This document shows, piece by piece, positions 32,105 through 39,936 of a stretch of DNA of 64,000 nucleotides (its first letter is position 1; each line of letters opens with the position of its first letter). The notes beneath the pieces are model-generated. The model searched no databases, had not been told where the DNA came from, and was given only the letters and a program-made list of their open reading frames with translations. The stretch comes from Streptomyces niger (GTDB lineage Bacteria; Actinomycetota; Actinomycetes; Streptomycetales; Streptomycetaceae). The position numbers and the translations under genes were made by a program. The DNA is taken from positions 1 to 64,000 of the forward strand of contig NZ_JOFQ01000011.1 of assembly GCF_000718305.1 (NCBI RefSeq). The letters run 5' to 3'.

Positions 32105-32356
32105 ATTCTGGAGTCTACAGATCCGGGTTCCACCCCGATCGCCGGTCCGAGCCCCGCCCTGGTCGCCGGTCCGGACCCCGTCCCGGACCGAGTATCCGGG
32201 CCCCGGCCCTGGTCGCCCCCCCGGCATGGCCCCGGCTCCGGCCCCGGCCATGACCTTGGCCCTACCGCCGCTCCAGGCTCCGCCGTCCCCGACAGCCGAC
32301 GGTTGAACCTCTGGTGAAGGCTTGCCGAAGCGTGTGCTGTCGCTGCGGCGCCTCTC

Positions 32357-32362
32357 TACATT
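32357..32362 (+). promoter_or_regulatory. Possible -10 element before the PstS-like gene
   Basis: TACATT. Transcription from it would start near 32369, exactly where the 12-bp repeat array begins, so the whole array would be in the 5' leader. No clear -35 was found. Confidence 0.35.
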
Positions 32363-32368
32363 GCGAGC

Positions 32369-32464
32369 ATCACCCCAGACATCACGCCACACGTCACCCC
32401 AGACGTCATGCGACACATCCCTCCAGACGTCACGCCACGTATCACTCCAGACGTCACTCCGGAC
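32369..32464. repeat. Eight tandem 12-bp repeats in the leader of the PstS-like gene
   Basis: Units of the form (A/G)TCACCCCAGAC, eight copies in strict 12-base register, many containing the palindrome GACGTC. The array ends 27 bases before the ATG at 32492. Confidence 0.88.
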
Positions 32465-32491
32465 GCAGTCCTTCTCCCGTGCGAGGTTGCC

Positions 32492-34015
32492 ATGCCCATG
32501 CCGGACACCGAGACCATCCTGGCCCTGGCCGGACTCGTGGCGACCGCCGTGGTGTGGGCCGTCGAGCGCTTCCTGCCCGGACGCAAGCGCATCGGCTACC
32601 GCGTCCAGATGGACACCCCGATCGGCATGAACCCCCAGGACGCCCACAGCCTGGTACAGCTGAGACTCCTGAGACAGGAACAGGAGATCACCGACGCCAC
32701 GCTGGCCCTGCTGCGGATCGAGAACGACGGCAGCAAGGACATCGTCCGGCAGGACTACCAGGAACCCCTGACCGTCGAGTTCACCGGCCGCACGGTCATC
32801 GGCGTGGAGGTACCGGACGCCAACCCGGCCGACCTGATCGGCATGCTCACCCGGCCCGGCGCCGGCCTGCGGTACAGCGGCAACCGCCTGCACATACCGA
32901 AGGTCCCCCTCAACACCCGTAACCACTTCAAGCTGCTCGTACTGCTCTCCGGCACGGGCGAGGGCCCTGATACGCGCGGCCGGACGCGACCCGGCGGCGA
33001 CGTCGTCGTCGGTGGCTTCCTCAGCGGCGGCCGGATCCGCCGGAACACCCAACGCTGGGGCCCCCGCAAGCCCAGCCTCGCTCTCGGCGGCCTCTTCATC
33101 GTCCTGGTCGGCCTCCTCGGCGGATTGCTGCTCAGCACCCCTGCCGTGCCCGCCCGCGCCGAGTGCGCCACCGGGCGGCTGACCGTCGACGGCTCCACCG
33201 CGTTCGCTCCCCCGATGCAGGAGATCGCCCGGCAGTACCAGGCACGCTGCCCCGGCGCCAAGATCGAAGTCGCCAGGAGCGGCAGCCTCTCCGGCCTGGC
33301 CAACCTGAACCAGGCCGGGCGCACCGCACGCTCCGGCAGCCCCTCCTTCCTCACCATGTCCGACGTGCCCGCCCCCTCGGTCTACAGCCGCCTGCAGGGC
33401 GAACGGGTCGGCGTCATCCTGCTGAGCATGGTCGTCAACGAGCGCACCGGCATCGACGACCTCACCCTCGACCAGGTACGGAAGATCTACGACGGCACCT
33501 ACACCAACTGGAAGGACGTCGGCGGCAACGACCTCGCCATCCATGTCGTCGGCCGCAACGCGGACTCCGGAACCCGGCGGGCCTTCGAGACGACCGTGCT
33601 GCACCATTCGGAGACGGGCGTGGTGTCGTCGTACGACTGCACCGACAAGGACCGGGACAGGCGGGCGCGCGTGACGCGCTGCGAGGTGAACAGCACGACC
33701 GGGCTGCTCGACACGGTGGGCCGGGTGGCGGGCGCGATCGGCTACGCCGAGACCTACGCGGCAGCCAAGCGGCCGCACATCGTCGCCATCCGGCTGAACG
33801 GGCAGGAGCCCGACATCGAGTGGGGACAGCAGCATGAATACCCCTTCTGGACCGTGGAGTTCCTCTACACCTACGGGCATCCGGCGGACGGCTCGCTCGC
33901 CGCGAAGTTCCTGACCTACCTGAACTCCGACACCGCGAAGAACGTCATGCGGATGTACAAACACGTGCCCTGCGCCGACGGCCGGAGCCTGTCGGTCTCC
34001 GTATGCCGTCCCTGA
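32492..34015 (+). CDS. Membrane-anchored PstS-like (periplasmic binding protein type 2) protein
   Basis: 507 residues. The N-terminal membrane helix is about 9-26. A cytoplasmic-looking region runs about 30-190. A second membrane helix is at 195-216. Then a phosphate-binding-protein-like domain covers about 222-505 (RLTVDGSTAFAPPMQEIARQY, GRNADSGTRRAFETTVL and GAIGYAETYAA are the family anchor segments). The SGS/TRRAF positions correspond to ligand-binding loops of PstS. There are no ABC transporter genes nearby, so it may sense rather than import phosphate or another anion (inference). The ATG at 32492 has GAGG seven bases upstream; an ATG at 32498 is also possible. Its 3' end overlaps comEC by 71 bases. 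Confidence 0.75.
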   Translation: MPMPDTETILALAGLVATAVVWAVERFLPGRKRIGYRVQMDTPIGMNPQDAHSLVQLRLLRQEQEITDATLALLRIENDGSKDIVRQDYQEPLTVEFTGRTVIGVEVPDANPADLIGMLTRPGAGLRYSGNRLHIPKVPLNTRNHFKLLVLLSGTGEGPDTRGRTRPGGDVVVGGFLSGGRIRRNTQRWGPRKPSLALGGLFIVLVGLLGGLLLSTPAVPARAECATGRLTVDGSTAFAPPMQEIARQYQARCPGAKIEVARSGSLSGLANLNQAGRTARSGSPSFLTMSDVPAPSVYSRLQGERVGVILLSMVVNERTGIDDLTLDQVRKIYDGTYTNWKDVGGNDLAIHVVGRNADSGTRRAFETTVLHHSETGVVSSYDCTDKDRDRRARVTRCEVNSTTGLLDTVGRVAGAIGYAETYAAAKRPHIVAIRLNGQEPDIEWGQQHEYPFWTVEFLYTYGHPADGSLAAKFLTYLNSDTAKNVMRMYKHVPCADGRSLSVSVCRP

Positions 34016-36953
34016 CGCCCGTCCGGCCACGCCTCCCGCGTGGCGGCACCGTACGCCGGTGTACCGGATACCGGCGTCGGCCGTTGCTGGTCACGCCCGC
34101 AAGGCCGGTGGTCCCGCTGCCCGTCACAGCGATCGCGCCGTCGGTGTCCGTACGCAACACCCTGGCGCCCTGCATGCGCAGCGCGGCGAGCGTACTGGGG
34201 GCCGGGTGCCCGTACGGGTTGCCGGCACCGCAGCTGATGAGCGCGAGCCGGGGTGCCAACGCCCCCATGAACGCGGGGTCCTGGTAGGCGGAGCCGTGGT
34301 GCGCGACCTTGAGCACATCGATGCCCCGAAGGTTCGGGTGCGCGGCGAACAGTTCCTGTTGAGCCGGTGGTTCGAGGTCGCCGAGCAGGAGAACGGTCAG
34401 GCCGGCGGTCCGCACGAGGAGCGCGACGCTGGCGTTGTTGGGCCCTTCGGGCATGAACCCGGTGGCCGGCACGGCGGCCTCGCCGGCGGTCTTGTCCGCG
34501 GTCTGGCCGGCGGGCGGGGACGGGGGCGGGAGCGAGGACCCGGCTGGGGGCGGGGGTGCTCCCGAAGTCGAGGGGGCGCCCAGGGCCGAGAACGGAGCCG
34601 ACGGGGCCGTCGACGCCATCGGGGCCGCCATAGTCGTCCCGGTCGTCGGGGCCGTCCCGGTCGTCGGGGCAGGGGGCCAGAGGACCTCCCAGGTCACCGG
34701 GCCCGTCCGACGCCGCTCCCCCGGCACGGCCCGGACCACCGGTACGCCATGGGCGGCTGCCGTCTTCCGTACGAACGCCGCCTGGTCCGGCGGGTCATCC
34801 CGGGTGGTGGTCTCCACTGCGCCGACGTTGCGGCCCCGAAGCGCTCCGGGGAGGCCGTCGACGTGGTCGGCGTGGAAGTGGGTGAGGACGAGCAGCGGGA
34901 TCCGGCGTACGTCCAGTTCCTGGAGGCAGCGGTCCATGGCGCGGGGGTCGGGGCCGGTGTCCACGACCAGTGCGCTGCCGGGGCCGGCGGCGAGCACCAG
35001 GCCGTCGCCCTGGCCGACGTCGCACACGGCCAGTCGCCACCCCGGCGGCGGCCAGCCGGTGACCAGGCGGCTCAGCGGTACGGGCCGGACGACGAGGACG
35101 ACCAGCAACAGGGCGCAGACGACACACAGCTCACGACGCCGCAGCACAATCCGGGCGATCGGCACCAGGACGGTGATGGCCACCGCGAGCAGAAGGCCCC
35201 CGGACCAGCCGCCCGGCCAACCGAACTCGGCGCCGGGCAGCTCGGCTCCCGTGCGGGCGACCACCGCGATCCATCCGGTGGGCCACCCCGCGCACCAGGC
35301 GAGCGCGGTGGCGAGCGGTGGCAGGAGCGGCGCAGCGGCCAGTGCCGCGAAGCCGAGCACGGTCGCCGGCGCCACGGCCACCTCGGCGAGCAGGTTGCAG
35401 GGCACGGCCACCAGCCCCACACGGGCGGCGAGCACCACGACGACCGGTGCGCACACGGCCTGCGCCGCGGCGGCCGCGGCGATCACCTCGGCGAGGCGGG
35501 GCGGTACGCGCCGGCGTTGAAGGGCGGTGCTCCAGCGGGGCGCGAGGGTGAGCAGCGCGCCGGTGGCCAGTACGGACAGCAGGAAGCCGTAACTCCGCGC
35601 CAGCCACGGGTCGTAGAGGACGAGCAGCAGGACGGCGGCGGCGAGCGCGGGGAGCAGTGTCCGGCGGCGTCCGGAGCCGATGGCGAGCAGGGTGATCAGG
35701 CCGCAGGCGGCGGCGCGCAGCACGCTGGGGTCCGGCCGGCACACGACCACGAAGGCGAGCGCAACCGCGCCGCCGATCACCGCCGTGGTCCGCAGCGAGA
35801 GGCCCAGCCGGGGCGCGATGCCACGTCGTTCGGCGCGTACGGCAAGATGCGGCGGGCCGATGAGCAGGGCGAGCACGATGGTGAGGTTGCTGCCGGACAC
35901 GGCGAGCAGATGCGTCAGGTCGGTGGCTCTGAAGGCGTCGTCCAGCTCCGGCGTCACACGGGAGGTGTCGCCCACGACGAGCCCCGGGAGCAGCGCGCGG
36001 GCATCGGGGCGCAGGTCCTCGGAGGCGTCGCGCAGGCCTGCCCGGAGAGAGCCCGCGAGCCGCTGCAGGGGCGTGGGGCCGCCGATGCGTTGCGGTGGTG
36101 GCGCGTCAGCCGCCACGCGCAGCACCGCGGCCGCGCGGTCGGTGGGCGGCAGCGGCGGCGCGAACCGGGCCTCGACTCGAACGCGTGTCGAAGGCAGCAG
36201 GGCTCGCCAGGAGTCGGCGGCAGCCGTACCCCGGCCGCCCCCTCGGCTTTGCCCGGCCGGTCCGCCTTGTTCGCTGTCCGCGCCCTCCGCACCCCGTGGC
36301 CCCCGCTCGTCCTGCCGGTCCCGCTGCGGGACGATGACCAGGACAGGGGTACGGGTGAGGGTCGCCGCACCGCCCGGTGCGGTGACGCGTCGTACCTCGG
36401 CGGCGAACACGACGACCGTCGGCATCCGTTGAGCACCGCGTACCCGCTGCCGGGCCAGGTGCGGGTCCTCGGTCACCTCCAGCTCGACGGTGGCTCGGGC
36501 GTACTGATCAGCCAGCCGGGGCACCGGGCCGCGCCTCAGATCGGCGCCCTGGAGTGCCGCCGAGACCGCACCGGCCACCGCGCAGAGCAGTACGGCGGCC
36601 ACCGCGACCAGCGTTCCCGTGCGACGGCGTAGGGCCCGCGAGAGGACCAGCCCCGCCAGAGTCAAGGCGCCGGCGGTCACCAGGACGAGCGGAAGGGCGG
36701 GGGCGTCCAGGGCCAGCGCCGCGGCTCCCCAGGCGGCGAGCGCGGGCGCCACCAGCCGCAGGTCGGCGGGGCCTTCGCTCGATGTCGCCGCCGGCTGTCG
36801 CACCTCCGGGCCGATGTCCGGGGCTGCCGGATCCGGCTCGGCCGGGTCTCCGAGGCGTGGCTCGGCCGGTGCTCCTGGGTGCTGCGCGGCCGACGTTCCC
36901 GTATGTGGCTCCACCGGGCCGTATGTGGATGCCGAGGCGCGTGGAGTGGTCAT
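33945..36953 (-). CDS. comEC: ComEC/Rec2-family DNA channel protein
   Basis: 1002 residues. A low-complexity N-terminus (about 1-60) leads to several membrane helices, a ComEC competence domain (around 370-650, with LTHLLAVSGSNL, many helices) and a C-terminal metallo-beta-lactamase domain (LVLTHFHADHVDGLPG; later LKVAHHGS). It forms the inner-membrane channel for single-stranded DNA uptake in competent bacteria; its role in Streptomyces is not established. The ATG overlaps the comEA stop by four bases. The last 60 or so residues are basic and overlap the 3' end of the convergent gene. Confidence 0.9.
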   Translation of the reverse strand: MTTPRASASTYGPVEPHTGTSAAQHPGAPAEPRLGDPAEPDPAAPDIGPEVRQPAATSSEGPADLRLVAPALAAWGAAALALDAPALPLVLVTAGALTLAGLVLSRALRRRTGTLVAVAAVLLCAVAGAVSAALQGADLRRGPVPRLADQYARATVELEVTEDPHLARQRVRGAQRMPTVVVFAAEVRRVTAPGGAATLTRTPVLVIVPQRDRQDERGPRGAEGADSEQGGPAGQSRGGGRGTAAADSWRALLPSTRVRVEARFAPPLPPTDRAAAVLRVAADAPPPQRIGGPTPLQRLAGSLRAGLRDASEDLRPDARALLPGLVVGDTSRVTPELDDAFRATDLTHLLAVSGSNLTIVLALLIGPPHLAVRAERRGIAPRLGLSLRTTAVIGGAVALAFVVVCRPDPSVLRAAACGLITLLAIGSGRRRTLLPALAAAVLLLVLYDPWLARSYGFLLSVLATGALLTLAPRWSTALQRRRVPPRLAEVIAAAAAAQAVCAPVVVVLAARVGLVAVPCNLLAEVAVAPATVLGFAALAAAPLLPPLATALAWCAGWPTGWIAVVARTGAELPGAEFGWPGGWSGGLLLAVAITVLVPIARIVLRRRELCVVCALLLVVLVVRPVPLSRLVTGWPPPGWRLAVCDVGQGDGLVLAAGPGSALVVDTGPDPRAMDRCLQELDVRRIPLLVLTHFHADHVDGLPGALRGRNVGAVETTTRDDPPDQAAFVRKTAAAHGVPVVRAVPGERRRTGPVTWEVLWPPAPTTGTAPTTGTTMAAPMASTAPSAPFSALGAPSTSGAPPPPAGSSLPPPSPPAGQTADKTAGEAAVPATGFMPEGPNNASVALLVRTAGLTVLLLGDLEPPAQQELFAAHPNLRGIDVLKVAHHGSAYQDPAFMGALAPRLALISCGAGNPYGHPAPSTLAALRMQGARVLRTDTDGAIAVTGSGTTGLAGVTSNGRRRYPVHRRTVPPRGRRGRTGVRDGIRRPTGSGRRRRARVCTSA

Positions 36954-37969
36954 GGCTGGACCAAGGGACGCAGGTCGGCGAAGCGGCGATCACCGATGCC
37001 GTTGACCTCCTGCAGTTGGTCGACGGAGGCGAAACCACCGTGCTGGGTGCGGAATTCGATGATGTGCTGGGCCAGTACGGGACCGACGCCGGGGAGGGTG
37101 TCGAGCTGCTCGGGGGTCGCGGAGTTCAGGCTGACCGGCCCGGCAGGGGCTGCACCCGCACCGGTGACCGCGCCCGAGGCCGAATCACCCTGTGCGCCCG
37201 AAGCACCCGCGGTACCGGTCGCACCCGGAGCGCCGGCAGCTCCGGTGGCGGCCTGCCCGTCCGGCCCCGTCGGGGCGACGGGCCGCGCCCCGACGACGAT
37301 CTGCTCGCCGTCCACCAAGAGGCGGGCACGGTTCAGCGTGCGGGTGCTCGTCCCGGGGAGCACTCCGCCCGCGGCACGCAGCGCGTCGGCGACCCGGGCG
37401 CCCTGCGGGAGGCGGTGGATGCCGGGGTGGCGCACCTTGCCGGCGATGTCCACGACGATGCGGCGGGCCGGGGCAGCGGCCGGCACGCCGGTCGCGTTGA
37501 GGACACCGCTCGGGGCCGGCGCGGAGGCGTGGTGGGCGGCCGGCGCCCGGACGGTCTCGGGTCGCGCGGACCAGAAGTGGTGGACGGCGTAGGCCACGGC
37601 GATCAGCAGCACGACGGCGAGCGCGCCGAGCGCCTTGGGATCCGTGCCGCAGCGCAGTTGGACCCATAACGGCAGGCGTTCCTGCAGTGCGATCCGCCAG
37701 CGGGGCGGCACCGGCGTCGCACGCACCGTCGAAGACGGCGGGCGGCGGCCCGAGGAGGAGGGGAAGGGGGGCGAGGACGGTGGTGGGTCCGGCGGGCGGT
37801 CCGGTGGACGGCCCGCCGGACGGTTGGGCGGACGATCCGGTCGCTCGGATCGCTCGGAGCCGGGGTCGGGGGCGGAGTCAGGGGCGGGGTCGGGATCGGA
37901 GTCGGAGCCGAAGCCGGGGGCGGAGTCGGGGGCGGGGACACGGACGTTGGCGTGAGATCGCGAAGTCAT
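36950..37969 (-). CDS. comEA: ComEA-family helix-hairpin-helix protein
   Basis: 339 residues: a Pro/Asp/Ser-rich cytoplasmic segment (1-105), one membrane helix (about 113-130), an SLBB domain (about 168-225; VVDIAGKVRHPGIHRLPQG) and a C-terminal double helix-hairpin-helix DNA-binding domain (about 278-337; LNSATPEQLDTLPGVGPVLAQHI). In competent bacteria ComEA binds incoming double-stranded DNA and passes it to ComEC, encoded next with a four-base overlap. The ATG is leaderless: TAGCGT (37982-37977) ends seven bases upstream. Confidence 0.9.
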   Translation of the reverse strand: MTSRSHANVRVPAPDSAPGFGSDSDPDPAPDSAPDPGSERSERPDRPPNRPAGRPPDRPPDPPPSSPPFPSSSGRRPPSSTVRATPVPPRWRIALQERLPLWVQLRCGTDPKALGALAVVLLIAVAYAVHHFWSARPETVRAPAAHHASAPAPSGVLNATGVPAAAPARRIVVDIAGKVRHPGIHRLPQGARVADALRAAGGVLPGTSTRTLNRARLLVDGEQIVVGARPVAPTGPDGQAATGAAGAPGATGTAGASGAQGDSASGAVTGAGAAPAGPVSLNSATPEQLDTLPGVGPVLAQHIIEFRTQHGGFASVDQLQEVNGIGDRRFADLRPLVQP

Positions 37970-37990
37970 GTCGACGACGCTAGAGACTTT

Positions 37991-38003
37991 TCGAGAATCT
38001 CGA
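37991..38003. promoter_or_regulatory. Palindrome at the comEA promoter
   Basis: TCGAGAATCTCGA, a perfect palindrome around a central A. It lies where the -35 region of the comEA promoter would be (the -10 is at 37982-37977). Confidence 0.4.
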
Positions 38004-38078
38004 CGATCACCGTCGAATTCCGTGGAAAACCCCGGAGTTGTGGATAACCCGGACCCTCGATCGAGTGAGGCGAGCCGT

Positions 38079-38924
38079 CTATCGCGGCGAGAGCACGACC
38101 CCGAGCAGCCCCGGCCCCGTGTGGGCGCCGATCACCGCGCCCACCTCGCTGACGTGCAGGTCGGTCAGGCCCGGTACGCGGGCGCGGAGGCGATCGGCCA
38201 GCGCGTCGGCGCGCTCCGTCGCCGCGAGGTGGTGCACCGCGACATCGACCGGATCCGTACCCGCCCGTTCGGCCACGATCTCCTCCAGGCGTGCGATGGC
38301 CTTGGAAGCGGTGCGGACCTTCTCCAGCAGTTCGATACGTCCGTCGGTCAGCTGGAGCAGGGGCTTGACCGCGAGGGCGGAGCCCAGCAGCGCTTGGGCG
38401 GCGCCGATGCGGCCACCGCGGCGCAGATACTCCAGGGTGTCGACGTAGAAGTACGCGGAGGTGCCCTCGGCGCGCTTCTCCGCCGCGGCGACCGCCTCGT
38501 CGACGTCCCCGCCGGACTGCGCGACCTCCGCGGCGGCCAGGGCGCAGAAGCCCAGCGCCATGGCGACCATGCCGGTGTCCACGACGCGTACCGGGACCGG
38601 CGCCTCCTTGGCGGCCAGTACCGCCGCGTCGTACGTGCCGGAGAACTCCGAGGAGAGGTGGAGGGAGACGATGCCGCTCGCGCCGGCCGCGGCGACCTCG
38701 CGGTAGGTCTCGGCGAACGCTTCGGGAGCGGGGCGGGAGGTGGTGACGTATTTGCGCTTCTGCAGCGCCTGCGCGACCGACCTGGCCGAGATCTCCGTTC
38801 CCTCTTCCAGGGCTTCGTCGCCGAGGACGACGGTCAGCGGCACTGCCGTGATGCCGTGGCGCTCCAGCGCCGCCCGCGGCAGGTAGGCCGTTGAATCGGT
38901 GACGATCGCGACATGGCGGGACAT
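38079..38924 (-). CDS. DegV-family fatty-acid-binding protein
   Basis: 281 residues with the DegV fold: VAIVTDSTAYLP at the start, the TSRPAPEAF motif, LHLSSEFSGTYDAA and VRVVDTGMVAMALG, and a C-terminal EVGAVIGAHTGPGLLGV. DegV/FakB proteins carry an acyl chain for a fatty-acid kinase; no FakA gene is in the window. The start is leaderless: TAACCT (38937-38932) ends seven bases before the ATG. Confidence 0.9.
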   Translation of the reverse strand: MSRHVAIVTDSTAYLPRAALERHGITAVPLTVVLGDEALEEGTEISARSVAQALQKRKYVTTSRPAPEAFAETYREVAAAGASGIVSLHLSSEFSGTYDAAVLAAKEAPVPVRVVDTGMVAMALGFCALAAAEVAQSGGDVDEAVAAAEKRAEGTSAYFYVDTLEYLRRGGRIGAAQALLGSALAVKPLLQLTDGRIELLEKVRTASKAIARLEEIVAERAGTDPVDVAVHHLAATERADALADRLRARVPGLTDLHVSEVGAVIGAHTGPGLLGVVLSPR

Positions 38925-39032
38925 GAAGGGGAGGTTATCCGGGGATCCCGGAGCCCGACAGTGCGGGCCCTCTTTCAAGATCTTCTCCCACTCCCGAGCG
39001 ATGCGCCACAGCCAATCTTCACGACGCCCGCG

Positions 39033-39779
39033 TCAGCCCGTGTTCTCCGGACGGGCCGACTTCTGCCAGGGGTACGGGGCCCGTATGCGTGGGTCGCGGG
39101 CGTTGATGGCCCGCGGGCTCTCCTCGGCTCGGTCCGCCGACGCATCGGACTGCTCCGGCGGCGGCCACGCGGCGAGCGGATCCGGTACGGCGGCACCCGT
39201 ACCCGGGTCGTGCGCGGTCTCACGGGCGCCCGGCGCCGGGGTCCAGTGCCGCAGTGCGCCGGCCTCCATGTCGATCTGCCCGGTCAGCGCCCGCAGGTCG
39301 TCGTCGGCGAACCTCCGCGCCCGGTCCTGGGCCGCCCAGCGCAGCGAATCCGCGGCGTGCGTGCAGCGCTCCACGCGGTCGCGCAACTCGGGGAGGCATG
39401 CGGCGATGCGCGCACGGTCCGGCTCGCGCTCCAGGCGCTTGAGTTCGTTGTCCAGCTCATGGCCGTGCGCGCTGAGCCGCCCGAAGAGGTTCAGCGCCTC
39501 TTGCAGCGACTGGTCCTCTGAGGAGGCGGTACGCAGCGCCTCCTGGGTGGCGCGCATCGAGGTGCGCAGGGAGTGCCGCAGCTCGGCCAGTTGTCCGGCG
39601 GGGCCGGGCTGGGTGTACCGGCGGGCGTGCAGCGTCGTGTCCTCGACGGTGCGGCGGGCCTGGGCGACGGTACGGTCCACACCGCGCTTGGCCGCCGAGA
39701 CGGCCTTGACCGTCACGAAGACCCCTGCCGCGACGAACAGCACGAAGAGCAGGGCGAGGATCACGAGCACGGTGGTCAT
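39033..39779 (-). CDS. Membrane-anchored coiled-coil protein of unknown function
   Basis: 248 residues: an N-terminal membrane helix (3-25, VLVILALLFVLFVAAGVFVTVKAV), a long charged helical region (about 30-170; LFGRLSAHGHELDNELKRLE) likely to form coiled coil, and a proline-rich, disordered C-terminus. Its position between leuS and degV appears conserved in Streptomyces, as I recall, but no function is known. The ATG follows GAGGGA about 6 bases upstream. Confidence 0.75.
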   Translation of the reverse strand: MTTVLVILALLFVLFVAAGVFVTVKAVSAAKRGVDRTVAQARRTVEDTTLHARRYTQPGPAGQLAELRHSLRTSMRATQEALRTASSEDQSLQEALNLFGRLSAHGHELDNELKRLEREPDRARIAACLPELRDRVERCTHAADSLRWAAQDRARRFADDDLRALTGQIDMEAGALRHWTPAPGARETAHDPGTGAAVPDPLAAWPPPEQSDASADRAEESPRAINARDPRIRAPYPWQKSARPENTG

Positions 39780-39895
39780 GGGCTTCCCTCACGTGGACTC
39801 GGCCGGCCGGCGGACGGCTTCCTTTCTCCCACGGTAAACGGCCCCGGCAGGTCAAGGGTTCCCCAAGAACCCCCAACCTGCCCCTAGTGGATTTC

Positions 39896-39930
39896 CCCGG
39901 TGCGTGCCCACCGCGCGGGCGCGCACCGGG
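39896..39930. terminator. Terminator after leuS
   Basis: CCCGGTGCGTGCCC, loop ACCGCGC, GGGCGCGCACCGGG. A 14-base stem with one T-G pair, starting seven bases past the leuS stop. Confidence 0.7.
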
Positions 39931-39936
39931 TCCGGA

